Source: Chitinophagaceae bacterium
Lineage (GTDB): Bacteria; Bacteroidota; Bacteroidia; Chitinophagales; Chitinophagaceae
Length of the DNA stretch: 64,000 nucleotides
Assembly: GCA_017307735.1 (NCBI GenBank)
Contig: JAFKGR010000012.1
Coordinates: 1-64,000 of the forward strand
Direction: 5' to 3'
Numbering within the stretch: position 1 is the first letter of the stretch; every line of letters begins with the position of its first letter. Of the stretch, positions 46,347-54,862 are shown one piece after another. The position numbers were made by a program, and so were the translations under genes. The notes beneath the pieces are model-generated. The model ran no database searches, was not told where the DNA came from, and was given only the letters and a program-made list of their open reading frames with translations.

Positions 46347-46841
46347 CTATTTTGGTTTTGCCAAACTATCAGCCGGAAATTTACTTTCCATTTCTTGCAC
46401 TGCAGATTGTGCCCAGTTTTCGATAGCAGATTTTTGTTCGGCATTCAAAACCGCATTCCGGTGCAATAAGGTATAAGAAGTCATTGGCATTTCGCCATCT
46501 TTAACTTCCTTGATGATCTCTTTGAATTTTTTATAACGCTTGTAAGCAGGGTAGGTTGCAAATTCAGAAAAGTTCAGTTCATCCTTTCCTTCGACAATGT
46601 GATCGCTTAAAACCCATGCAACGGGTTGAATCTTGGAATACCAGGGATATTGGGTTGTATTGCTATGACAGTCGTAGCAGGATATCTTTAATGTCTGATG
46701 AACATCCCCCGGTACCGGGTTGATTGCCTCTATCTGGTTAGCCGCAATTTCTTCTCCGGCATTCTGTTCCGGTTTAATAAATTGTATAATGATAAGGCCA
46801 AGCACCACTATGATCAGAAGGACTTTAAGAGCTCTTTTCAT
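46347..46841 (-). CDS. haem-binding domain protein
   Basis: 164 aa. N-terminal TM/signal (LKVLLIIVVLGLIIIQFI, about 5-22), then a haem-attachment motif CYDCH (C55, C58, H59), WYSKIQPVAWVLSDHI with candidate axial ligands, and GEMPMTSYTLLHRNAVL, typical of the Haem_bd family. Probably a periplasmic c-type cytochrome-like protein anchored in the inner membrane. No oxidase or maturation gene adjacent. Convergent with the decayed gene. Confidence 0.9.
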   Translation of the reverse strand: MKRALKVLLIIVVLGLIIIQFIKPEQNAGEEIAANQIEAINPVPGDVHQTLKISCYDCHSNTTQYPWYSKIQPVAWVLSDHIVEGKDELNFSEFATYPAYKRYKKFKEIIKEVKDGEMPMTSYTLLHRNAVLNAEQKSAIENWAQSAVQEMESKFPADSLAKPK

Positions 46842-47091
46842 AATTAAATAATTTATTTTATGAAACTAAATAAAAAGAAAATAAGTTCAATATCTTTTTT
46901 GACCTTTTAAAAAAATATTTTTCGCGGTTCCTCCAATCCGGTTTGCGTAAAAACTCAGTTTCTCCGTTATGAAGTTTAAAGATAAATATCAACCCGGGTT
47001 AAGTGAACTTTTTTATTATGAAGAAAATTACTTACAAATTGGGAGACCACGTCAGATGGAATTCTAAGACAGATTCCAGACCGAAGTGAAA

Positions 47092-48747
47092 TTATTTGTA
47101 CATGATTTCGTAATATTCATCTGCCATCCGGTTGCTATCGAAGCGGATTTGCACATCTCTCATTCCGTTTTTGATGATTTGCCGCCACGTGTCATAATCA
47201 GAATAATACAATGGAAGAATTTCATTTTCGATGATTTCATATAATTTATCCATATCGAATTTATCCTGTTCTTCCGTAGTCATGTTGGTATAGTCCACAG
47301 GTGGTACAACAAATCCATTGTTGCCATTGTTGATGAATTCGCGAATCCATCCGTCATTGGTACTCAGGTTGACAGCGCCATTCATTGCGGCAGTCATACC
47401 GCTTGTTCCGCTTGCTTCCCGTGGCACCCTCGGATTGTTTAACCAAACGTCTGACAATTGTTTCAAACGTTTGCTGAGGGTTAACTCATATCCGGTCAAT
47501 ACAGCCATGTTCTTGTATTGTTTGCTCAGGTTTACCAGATAATTAAAATCAGAAATGGCAGGGTAGTCGAGAGGATAAGGTTTACCGGCGAAAATCAACT
47601 GAACAGGATATTTTGAATTATTGAGCAATGCTTCAAACCTGTCTTTATCGCGTGTCAGCAGATCTGCTCTTTTGTATCCGGCAAACCTTCTTGCCCAAAC
47701 GATGGTCAGGACATTTGGATCCATTACTTTCCCTGTCTGATCGGCAACTATTTCAAGGGTTCTGGATTTTAAATGTTTTTTCCTGTCGTCAAACCATTGA
47801 TCGTTTTTGTCGATCATGGCACGGTACAATTGTTTGTCGGCCCAATACCTCCAGTTCTGGGCATTTGTAATGGCTTTGATTTCGCAGATCCCCTCATATT
47901 TGGACCACATCTGTCTGCTCACTTCCCCATGCAACTGACTTACGCCATTCGCAAGGTGTGCAAATTTGAGAGCTGCCAGCGAGTGATTGAATTTATCATC
48001 TGTAATTCCGGTGAGTTCACGCACCTCATCTATAGATAGTCCGGAAAAATAACTCATGTCATAACAGAGTTGCATGTCATGTTTTTCGTTTCCGGCTTCT
48101 TCGGGAGTATGTGTTGTGAAAACAATTCTTTTTTTTACTTCTTCAATTTTTTTTCCATATTTCTGATACAGGTAAAATGCTGCACTCACTCCGTGCGCTT
48201 CATTAAGATGATAGATTTCCGGATTGAAATTGATTGCTTCCAAAAGCTTTGCACCTCCGGCACCCAATAAAATAAACTGGGCCATTTTGGTAGCTGCATT
48301 TCCGTCGTACAGTCTGTTTGTTATTGTTCTGGAAATATGATCGTTTTCTTCGAGATCGGTTGACATCAGGAAGAGCGGGGCACTTTTGAAGGTTTCAGGA
48401 TTCAGATACAATACTTTGACCCAAACCGGATGATCGTGAATATTTAATTGAAAACGGATACCGGTGTCTTCAAGGAAATTGTAAATTTTTTCAATCCAAA
48501 CCACCTTTAACGTCTGGTCACTGTTTCTTGCCTGGTCATAATATCCTTCTCTCCACAGAATTCCGATGCCAATGAGGTTTTGCCGCAGGTCGTAAGCGCT
48601 TCTTAAATGTGAACCGGAAAGAAAACCGAGCCCGCCGCTATATATTTTGAGAGGTTGATGAATGGCGTATTCCATAGAAAAATAAGCGACTCTTTTCTGG
48701 TATCTTTCTTCGATTTTGTAGGGTATTGTGTAATTCTTGAAATCCAT
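47092..48747 (-). CDS. glgP: alpha-glucan phosphorylase-like protein, PLP lysine replaced
   Basis: 551 aa from the ATG at 48747 (MDFKNYTIPYKIEE). The longer frame adds a non-conserved stretch. GT35 fold of the short archaeal/bacterial type: YFSMEYAIHQPLKIYSGGLGFLSGSHLRSA near the start, AHGVSAAFYLY, FTTHTPEEAGNEKHD, WARRFAGYKRADLL and EASGTSGMTAAMNG at the end. In phosphorylases the last motif is EASGT(S/G)xMK, with Lys holding pyridoxal phosphate. Here the position is Thr452. I recall this Thr in other Bacteroidota members, unverified. It may be a phosphorylase-fold protein with another activity. Divergent from pfkA. Confidence 0.85.
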   Translation of the reverse strand: MDFKNYTIPYKIEERYQKRVAYFSMEYAIHQPLKIYSGGLGFLSGSHLRSAYDLRQNLIGIGILWREGYYDQARNSDQTLKVVWIEKIYNFLEDTGIRFQLNIHDHPVWVKVLYLNPETFKSAPLFLMSTDLEENDHISRTITNRLYDGNAATKMAQFILLGAGGAKLLEAINFNPEIYHLNEAHGVSAAFYLYQKYGKKIEEVKKRIVFTTHTPEEAGNEKHDMQLCYDMSYFSGLSIDEVRELTGITDDKFNHSLAALKFAHLANGVSQLHGEVSRQMWSKYEGICEIKAITNAQNWRYWADKQLYRAMIDKNDQWFDDRKKHLKSRTLEIVADQTGKVMDPNVLTIVWARRFAGYKRADLLTRDKDRFEALLNNSKYPVQLIFAGKPYPLDYPAISDFNYLVNLSKQYKNMAVLTGYELTLSKRLKQLSDVWLNNPRVPREASGTSGMTAAMNGAVNLSTNDGWIREFINNGNNGFVVPPVDYTNMTTEEQDKFDMDKLYEIIENEILPLYYSDYDTWRQIIKNGMRDVQIRFDSNRMADEYYEIMYK

Positions 48748-49155
48748 CTTTTTCTTTAACAAATGATAATTAGGGGGCAATATTAAATGAAAATAAGTTT
48801 TCCGCCTACATTCTGGATAAATTATTGTGTGTAGAGTACACACGAATTGACCGATGGGAATAATAGAAGTTTATATCTGTTTTGAATGATTACCATTGAG
48901 ATACCGGATCAAATTAATCAAAATAATTATTTGATTTTTTTTCAGAGAAGTTTGACAACTTTTCTGCGAATGTAAATTTAGATTTGAATTGGATAAAAAT
49001 CCGCGTTTATTGCCACTTCACATGGTTTGTAATTTAGGATAGGCAATACCGTGAGATGGATATTTTTTACAGTTTGTTTTTATTGGATTTTGCAATTTGC
49101 AAATTGTTGTAGTTTTGCCGCTTGCAGTTTTTTTAAGATTACTAAAGGAGGAAAG
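48748..49155. other. divergent regulatory region of glgP-like gene and pfkA
   Basis: No gene. It holds the pfkA promoter (49110-49117) and leader with Shine-Dalgarno site. The left part is AT-rich and must contain the minus-strand promoter; I see no clear box there. Confidence 0.5.
49110..49152 (+). promoter_or_regulatory. pfkA promoter and Shine-Dalgarno site
   Basis: TAGTTTTG (49110-49117) is a perfect -7 box, with TTTTG 17 bases upstream (49088-49092). A strong Shine-Dalgarno AAAGGAGG (49145-49152) precedes the TTG at 49156. The spacing decides the start: earlier ATG codons lie upstream of the promoter. Confidence 0.6.
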
Positions 49156-50136
49156 TTGCCAAAGAAAATTTCAAAAATAGGAGTACTTACATCAGGAGGT
49201 GATGCACCAGGAATGAATGCCGCTATCAGAGCCGTTGTCAGGACCGGTATTTATTTTGGGATGGAAGTGTATGGAGTTATGAGAGGTTATGCCGGTCTGC
49301 TGGAAGGTGATATCTTTAAAATGGAGAGCAAGAGCGTTGCCAATATTATCCAGCGCGGAGGCACCATGTTGAAAACAGCCCGTTGCAAGGAATTCTTTAC
49401 AAAAGAAGGAAGGCAACAGGGGTACGAGAATTTGAAGAAACATGGCATTGAAGGATTGATCGTGATTGGCGGTGATGGTTCTTTCAGAGGCGCCCAGATT
49501 TTCAGTTCTGAATATGATATTGCCTGCATCGGTTTACCGGGTACGATTGATAAAGACATTGCCGGAACAGATTTCACCATCGGATTTGACACAGCAGTAA
49601 ATACTGCGGTGGAAGCAATAGACAAAGTAAGAGATACCGCAGATTCCCATGACAGGCTTTTTATTATTGAAGTCATGGGCCGCGATTCTGGCTATATTGC
49701 TCTTCATAGCGGAATTGCCACAGGTGCAGAAAATATTTTGATCCCGGAAAAGAAAACCGATGTTGAAGAAGTTATCCGTGCGATGAAGGAAAAACACCGC
49801 CGTAAAAAACTGGTAAATATCATTGTGGTAGCTGAAGGAGATGAATTTGGAGCAAACGAACTTTCTACTTTAATCAGAGAAAATATACCAAACCAGGAAG
49901 TACGGGTTTGTATTTTAGGCCATATTCAAAGAGGTGGATCGCCCACTTGTCTCGACAGGCTGATTGCAAGCCGTATGGGTTATTCCGCTGTTGAATGTTT
50001 ACTTGAGGGCAGATATAATGTTTTCGTAGGTATTCAAAATAACCGGATGCATTACATCCCTCTGGACAAAGCCGTAAAAAAGAAACAAAGTGTAAGTGAC
50101 GAATGGATGAAGATTGTGAAAATCCTGTCCTCTTAG
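49156..50136 (+). CDS. pfkA: ATP-dependent 6-phosphofructokinase
   Basis: 326 aa from TTG at 49156. PfkA phosphorylates fructose 6-phosphate in glycolysis. Motifs: GVLTSGGDAPGMNAAIRA (the ATP-binding start), GGDGSFRGA, GLPGTIDKDIAGTD with the catalytic Asp, and MGRDSGYIA. Length fits the family (about 320). An earlier ATG at 49051 is in frame but lies upstream of the -7 box and would add a hydrophobic extension, so it is rejected. Strong SD with a non-ATG start is unusual for Bacteroidota. Followed after 36 bp by pyk; divergent from the glucan phosphorylase-like gene. Confidence 0.94.
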   Translation: MPKKISKIGVLTSGGDAPGMNAAIRAVVRTGIYFGMEVYGVMRGYAGLLEGDIFKMESKSVANIIQRGGTMLKTARCKEFFTKEGRQQGYENLKKHGIEGLIVIGGDGSFRGAQIFSSEYDIACIGLPGTIDKDIAGTDFTIGFDTAVNTAVEAIDKVRDTADSHDRLFIIEVMGRDSGYIALHSGIATGAENILIPEKKTDVEEVIRAMKEKHRRKKLVNIIVVAEGDEFGANELSTLIRENIPNQEVRVCILGHIQRGGSPTCLDRLIASRMGYSAVECLLEGRYNVFVGIQNNRMHYIPLDKAVKKKQSVSDEWMKIVKILSS

Positions 50137-50172
50137 CATACAATACAAATTGAGAAACCATTAAATCGAATC

Positions 50173-51666
50173 ATGTCGAAAAATTTAAAGAAGTATCTCC
50201 ATCAGGAGATGGATAAAAAAGCAGGACTGGAACACTCTGCGAAAAGGACAAAAATTGTTGCAACCATCGGCCCTTCATGTGATAATTATGAAACCATATT
50301 GCAATTGGTAAAAAGCGGGGTAAATGTATTCAGGCTTAATTTTTCACATGGCACACATGAGGATAAGGCAAAGGTGATAGAAATTATCAGGAAGATCAAT
50401 GAAACCATGCCTTATAACATCGCCATACTCGCAGATTTGCAAGGCCCTAAATTGCGGATTGGCGATATTGAAAACAATGCACTTCAGATAAATCCCGGAG
50501 ACAAACTGGTTTTTACCAATGAAAAATGTATTGGCAATAAGGAAAGGATTTATGTCAGCTATCCAAGCCTTCACCATGACGTGGTTCCCGGAAACATTAT
50601 TCTGATTGATGATGGCAAACTCGAGGTGCGGGTTATAAGAATTAAACCCAACAATGACGTCGAAGTTGAAGTTGTAATGGGAGGGATTCTATCGAGTAAG
50701 AAAGGAATCAATCTTCCTGACACCAAGATCAGTTTGCCGGCACTGACCAAAAAAGATCTGGAAGATCTTAAGTTTATCATAGCCAGTGAGGTGGATTGGA
50801 TAGCACTTTCTTTTGTAAGGAAAGTACAGGATATCGTTGATCTGAAAAAGATACTAAAGGAAAATAACAGCAAGAGCAAAGTAATTGCCAAGATTGAAAA
50901 ACCGGAAGCCCTGACGAATATCAGGGAAATAATTCTGGAGAGTGATGGCATCATGATAGCGAGAGGCGATCTGGGAGTAGAATTGCCGGTTGAAAAAGTG
51001 CCGCTGATCCAAAAGGAATTGATACGTAAATGTATGCACCGTGCCAAGCCGGTTATTGTGGCCACCCAGATGATGGAAAGTATGATGGAACGGATAAAAC
51101 CCAACAGAAGCGAAATCACTGATGTTGCCAATGCAGTTATTGAAGGTGCGGATGCACTCATGCTCAGCGGAGAAACAGCAGCAGGAAAATATCCGGTGCT
51201 GGTGATTCAGACAATGACCAAAATAATCATGGAAATAGAACGCAAGGCGTATGATTACAACCGGGATGATATCCTTTCCCCACAGCCGCACTCACCATCA
51301 TTTCTGAGTGATGCAATTTGTTACAGTGCATGTAAACTGGCAGAGGATCTTAATTCGGATGCACTCATTGGGATGACACAAAGCGGATATACCGGATTTA
51401 TGCTGAGCAGTTATCGCCCTAAAGCATCTCTCTATGTATTCAGTAAGGAAAAAACACTGATCAACCAATTGAGTCTGAGCTGGGGTGTCCGCGCATTTTT
51501 TTATGATGAGGAAGTCAGCCTGGATGATATATTCTTTGATCAGATAAGTATTTTGAAGGAGCGGGGATTCATTAAATCGGGCGATGTGGTTGTAAACACA
51601 GGAAGTACGCCGGTAAATAAACATTTGCCAACCAATGTGGTAAAGGTTACCAGGGTTGCAGAGTAA
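50173..51666 (+). CDS. pyk: pyruvate kinase
   Basis: 497 aa. Last step of glycolysis: phosphoenolpyruvate + ADP to pyruvate + ATP. Motifs: RTKIVATIGPS (about 25-35), NFSHG, MIARGDLGVELPVEKVPLIQK (Mg/K site), ATQMMESM and MLSGETAAGKYPV. The C-terminal domain (about 365-497) is present, so length matches normal bacterial Pyk. 36 bp after pfkA, probably one operon. Paired genes make flow control of upper and lower glycolysis likely to be joint. Cytoplasmic. Confidence 0.96.
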   Translation: MSKNLKKYLHQEMDKKAGLEHSAKRTKIVATIGPSCDNYETILQLVKSGVNVFRLNFSHGTHEDKAKVIEIIRKINETMPYNIAILADLQGPKLRIGDIENNALQINPGDKLVFTNEKCIGNKERIYVSYPSLHHDVVPGNIILIDDGKLEVRVIRIKPNNDVEVEVVMGGILSSKKGINLPDTKISLPALTKKDLEDLKFIIASEVDWIALSFVRKVQDIVDLKKILKENNSKSKVIAKIEKPEALTNIREIILESDGIMIARGDLGVELPVEKVPLIQKELIRKCMHRAKPVIVATQMMESMMERIKPNRSEITDVANAVIEGADALMLSGETAAGKYPVLVIQTMTKIIMEIERKAYDYNRDDILSPQPHSPSFLSDAICYSACKLAEDLNSDALIGMTQSGYTGFMLSSYRPKASLYVFSKEKTLINQLSLSWGVRAFFYDEEVSLDDIFFDQISILKERGFIKSGDVVVNTGSTPVNKHLPTNVVKVTRVAE

Positions 51667-51709
51667 GATAAAAGGATAAGAATTTGCGGACTGCGAACAT
51701 AATTTTAAT

Positions 51710-51717
51710 TAGTTTTG
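51710..51717 (+). promoter_or_regulatory. -7 box upstream of pyrB
   Basis: TAGTTTTG matches the consensus and lies seven bases before the pyrB ATG at 51725. TTTG at 51683-51686 is 23 bases upstream, a little far for a good -33. A short or leaderless mRNA is possible. Confidence 0.45.
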
Positions 51718-51724
51718 CTTTTTA

Positions 51725-52657
51725 ATGCAACTTTCTACCAAACATCTTTTAGGCATTAAAGATTTGCAACTCAGCGATATCGAGCTGATTCTTTCCACCG
51801 CAAAGCAATTTAAGGAAGTATTACAAAGGCCAATAAAGAAGGTGCCCTCTCTGAGAGATGTCACCATTGTCAATCTATTTTATGAAAACAGCACACGGAC
51901 ACGGATGTCTTTTGAACTGGCTGAAAAAAGGCTTAGTGCGGATGTGATGAACTTTTCTGCCTCAGGCTCTTCTGTATCCAAAGGTGAAACCCTGCTTGAT
52001 ACGGTGAGGAATATTCTCTCCATGAAAATTGATCTTGTCGTGATGAGGCACAGCGCTTCAGGGGCGCCACATTTCCTGGCAAAGCATATTCCGGTGTCAA
52101 TTGTCAATGCAGGAGACGGAATCAATGAACATCCCACACAGGCACTTCTTGACGCCTTTTCCATTATTGAAAATGTGGGTGAACTAAAAGGGAGAAAGGT
52201 TACCATTGTCGGGGATATCATGCATTCAAGAGTGGCTATGAGCGATATCTATCTTTTGAAAAAAGCAGGCGCTGAAGTGATGGTGGCCGGCCCTCCAACG
52301 TTAATCCCAAAATATATTTCTGAATCTTTTGATGTAAGAGTGGAGTACAACCTGAAAAAAGCGCTGCAATGGTGTGATGTAGCCAATGTACTCAGGATAC
52401 AATTGGAAAGGCAACATCAGGTTTTGTTTTCTACGTTAAGGGAATACAGCCTTTCTTATGGAATTAATAAACGTCTTCTGGACAGCCTTGGAAAGAAAAT
52501 TACGATTATGCATCCCGGGCCAATAAACAGGGGAGTGGAACTGAACAGTGATGTTGCAGATTCAGATCAATCCATTATTTTGCACCAGGTGGAAAATGGA
52601 GTAGCAGTCAGAATGGCTGTTTTATTTCTGTTGAGTAACCGCTCTGCTCTAAACTAA
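51725..52657 (+). CDS. pyrB: aspartate carbamoyltransferase catalytic subunit
   Basis: 310 aa. Makes N-carbamoyl-aspartate from carbamoyl phosphate and aspartate in pyrimidine synthesis. Carbamoyl-phosphate site STRTRMSFE and MRHSASGAPH, HPTQALLDAF, VGDIMHSRVAMSD and the C-terminal MHPGPINRGVEL are all present. No pyrI regulatory subunit follows; the next gene is coaD after 7 bp. A PyrC'-like protein that could complex with it is at 35.3-36.6 kb. Length typical. Confidence 0.95.
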   Translation: MQLSTKHLLGIKDLQLSDIELILSTAKQFKEVLQRPIKKVPSLRDVTIVNLFYENSTRTRMSFELAEKRLSADVMNFSASGSSVSKGETLLDTVRNILSMKIDLVVMRHSASGAPHFLAKHIPVSIVNAGDGINEHPTQALLDAFSIIENVGELKGRKVTIVGDIMHSRVAMSDIYLLKKAGAEVMVAGPPTLIPKYISESFDVRVEYNLKKALQWCDVANVLRIQLERQHQVLFSTLREYSLSYGINKRLLDSLGKKITIMHPGPINRGVELNSDVADSDQSIILHQVENGVAVRMAVLFLLSNRSALN

Positions 52658-52664
52658 TTAATTT

Positions 52665-53150
52665 ATGGAAGAAAGAATTTGTCTTTTTCCGGGGACATTT
52701 GATCCGGTCACCCTGGGCCATACGGATATTATCAACCGGTCATTACCGCTTTTTGATAAATTTTATATCGGACTCGGACGCAACAGTTCCAAAACTACCT
52801 TGTTCAGCGAAGAACAACGGCTTGCCTGGATAAAAGAAGTTTATAAGGATGTACCTAAAGTTGAGGTTCTTGCCTATGATGGGCTTACCGTCGAATGTTG
52901 CCGTAGAATCGGAGCCAGATATATTCTCAGAGGGATACGATATGTGAATGACTTCGAATACGAAAAAGCAATAGCAGATATGAACAGAAGTATTAGTGAC
53001 GGAATTGAAACTATATACCTCACCTGCCTTCCCATTTTTACATCTGTTGCAAGTACTTTGATCAGAGATGTGTATCGCAACGGCGGAAATGTGTCATTAT
53101 TTTTACCTGTACCTGTTGTAAAAACCTTATACCCAAAACAAGAATTATGA
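52665..53150 (+). CDS. coaD: pantetheine-phosphate adenylyltransferase
   Basis: 161 aa. Adenylates 4'-phosphopantetheine, the fourth step of CoA synthesis. Nucleotidyltransferase start ICLFPGTFDPVTLGHTDII with the T/HxGH-like motif. LRGIRYVNDFEYEKAIADMN and FTSVASTLIRDV follow the family, with Ser/Thr positions for ATP binding. Length typical. 7 bp after pyrB; overlaps the next gene's start by four bases (ATGA), so coupled. coaE is at 23.7 kb. Confidence 0.95.
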   Translation: MEERICLFPGTFDPVTLGHTDIINRSLPLFDKFYIGLGRNSSKTTLFSEEQRLAWIKEVYKDVPKVEVLAYDGLTVECCRRIGARYILRGIRYVNDFEYEKAIADMNRSISDGIETIYLTCLPIFTSVASTLIRDVYRNGGNVSLFLPVPVVKTLYPKQEL

Positions 53151-53581
53151 TTTGGTTTCAGAAAGATTTGGAATTAAAACAATTGAACTCATTGTTGAAT
53201 AATACGATGGGGGGATATCTCGATTTGAAATTTACTGCCATCGGAGATGATTATTTACGTATGTCCATGCCTGTTACTGAAAAGACCAGGCAACCTTACG
53301 GCTTCATCCATGGCGGTGCCAATTGTGTATTGATAGAAACCATTGGGAGCATCGGATCAGCGCTGGTAATTGATATTCAAAAATATTACTGCGTGGGTAT
53401 CGAGATCAATGCAAATCATTTGAGAAGTGTTACCCAAGGCAGTGTGGAAGCAATTGCACGCCCATTGCATCTTGGAAAATCTACACATGTATGGGAAGTC
53501 AAAATTCAAAATGAGGAGGGAAAACTGACCTGTGCAGGCCGGTTGACAGTAGCCATTTTAAAACATAAAGTTCCTGCTTAG
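53147..53581 (+). CDS. PaaI-type hotdog thioesterase
   Basis: 144 aa hotdog-fold acyl-CoA thioesterase. The key segment is RQPYGFIHGGANCVLIETIGS, where the H-G-G motif and the following Asn/Asp-like residue of PaaI proteins appear. Also VGIEINANHLRSV. Probable function is hydrolysis of phenylacetyl-CoA-like or other aromatic CoA esters, but the substrate is unknown. Overlaps coaD by four bases and meets the NUDIX gene's stop (four bases overlap, convergent). Confidence 0.88.
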   Translation: MIWFQKDLELKQLNSLLNNTMGGYLDLKFTAIGDDYLRMSMPVTEKTRQPYGFIHGGANCVLIETIGSIGSALVIDIQKYYCVGIEINANHLRSVTQGSVEAIARPLHLGKSTHVWEVKIQNEEGKLTCAGRLTVAILKHKVPA

Positions 53582-54198
53582 TGCTGATATGTTTTTGAAA
53601 TGATATCTCTGATAGTTGCGTAGGTTTTGTGCAGATATTCATGTAATTCATTTCTGTCTATCCATTTCACCTGATGAATGTCTTCGTCCAGTTGAGGTGT
53701 GAGTTTTTCATTTCCATTGTACTTCATCAGAAACCAATGGCATTCTTTTAAAATCAGATTCCCATCTAACTTGTAAGAATGATAAGTAATTCCAAGGTAT
53801 TCTGTTATTGAAAGTTTATGGATTCCGGTTTCCTCACCCACCTCACGTATAGCACAATCCCTGATATCTTCTCCCTTTTCCAGCGTTCCTTTTGGCAAGT
53901 CCCAGACGCCGCGCCTGAATATCATCAGCAATTGATTTTTTTCATTAATCACCAATCCGCCGCCAGCTTTGACAAGGGTAAAGTTTTTCAGTACTTCGTT
54001 TTTTATACGCTCAAAGTTTTCACCGGTGATAATACCCTCATTGGTATCAGTCTTCCACATTTTATTAATAAACCTGGCCAATTCATTTGTGTTATTAGTA
54101 AAATGAAGTATCCGTGTTCCCGGTTTTTCTGAATGTGCATTTTTCTGATCTGAAATCGTAAGTGGAGTATTATTAAAGTAAATTTTAAGTAGGCTCAT
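53578..54198 (-). CDS. NUDIX hydrolase
   Basis: 206 aa from the ATG at 54198; the longer frame reads into pyrE. Nudix box GTLEKGEDIRDCAIREVGEE continuing TGI (G-x5-E-x7-R-E-x2-E-E) is complete. An N-terminal extension (about 70 aa) precedes the domain. Family members cut nucleoside diphosphates linked to another group; this Bacteroidota type sits with pyrE and may clean up nucleotides, but that is inference. Start codons of this gene and pyrE lie only 18 bases apart, divergent. Cytoplasmic. Confidence 0.9.
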   Translation of the reverse strand: MSLLKIYFNNTPLTISDQKNAHSEKPGTRILHFTNNTNELARFINKMWKTDTNEGIITGENFERIKNEVLKNFTLVKAGGGLVINEKNQLLMIFRRGVWDLPKGTLEKGEDIRDCAIREVGEETGIHKLSITEYLGITYHSYKLDGNLILKECHWFLMKYNGNEKLTPQLDEDIHQVKWIDRNELHEYLHKTYATIRDIISKTYQH

Positions 54199-54204
54199 AA
54201 ATAT

Positions 54205-54212
54205 TATTTTTG
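54205..54212 (+). promoter_or_regulatory. -7 box four bases before the pyrE ATG
   Basis: TATTTTTG ends four bases before pyrE's ATG (54217), suggesting a leaderless mRNA, as at 8509 and 32111. It lies inside the 18-bp gap that also serves the divergent NUDIX gene. Confidence 0.5.
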
Positions 54213-54216
54213 TGTC

Positions 54217-54852
54217 ATGACAAACCAAAAAGCGGTAGCGCAAAAGCTACTCCAAATAAAAGCAATAAAATTAAATCTTGCGGAGCCATTTACCTGGGCA
54301 AGCGGATGGAAGAGCCCGATATATTGTGATAACCGGAAGGCGTTATCGTTTCCTTATGTCAGAGAATTTATCAAGTCTGAGTTGTGTGATACCATTTTTT
54401 CAACATTTCCGGATGCTGAAGTCATTGCAGGGGTGGCTACGGCAGGCATCCCATGGGGGGCTATGGTTGCAGATCAGCTAAAACTGCCTTTTATTTATGT
54501 ACGCGGAAAAGCCAAAGATCATGGTTTGGGGAATCAGATTGAAGGTTCGGTTGAAGGTAGCAAAAAGGTGGTACTTGTGGAAGATCTGATTTCAACAGGA
54601 ATGAGCAGTCTGAAGGCCGCGGATGTACTTTTGGAAAACGGAATGACCATTGAAGGAATGGTTTCCATATTTAATTATGGATTTGATGAATCTGCCAATG
54701 CTTTTAAAGAACACAATATCAGGTTGATTTCGCTGACCAATTATGATGCCCTGGTAAAAGAAGCCATCGAACTGAAATACATTACGCAGGATGATGAAAA
54801 AGCGCTGTTAAACTGGCGAAAGAAACCTGCTGAATGGGGTACATTTGTTTAA
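54217..54852 (+). CDS. pyrE: orotate phosphoribosyltransferase
   Basis: 211 aa. Adds phosphoribosyl to orotate, giving OMP, the fifth step of pyrimidine synthesis. The PRPP motif VVLVEDLISTGMSS (about 120-133) and an N-terminal orotate-binding part (FTWASGWKSPIYCDNRKALS) are complete. Length normal. An 18-bp divergent gap separates it from the NUDIX gene; an HMA-like exported protein follows after 10 bp. Cytoplasmic. Confidence 0.95.
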   Translation: MTNQKAVAQKLLQIKAIKLNLAEPFTWASGWKSPIYCDNRKALSFPYVREFIKSELCDTIFSTFPDAEVIAGVATAGIPWGAMVADQLKLPFIYVRGKAKDHGLGNQIEGSVEGSKKVVLVEDLISTGMSSLKAADVLLENGMTIEGMVSIFNYGFDESANAFKEHNIRLISLTNYDALVKEAIELKYITQDDEKALLNWRKKPAEWGTFV

Positions 54853-54862
54853 ACAGCCGGAT

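Noticed and set aside
46097..46444. 115-codon minus-strand ORF
   Set aside because: It overlaps the haem-binding gene's 3' end in another frame. The plus-strand decayed gene explains the sequence better, though this is not certain.
49051..49155. Upstream ATG for pfkA
   Set aside because: It lies upstream of the -7 box, adds an atypical hydrophobic stretch, and a strong SD precedes the TTG.
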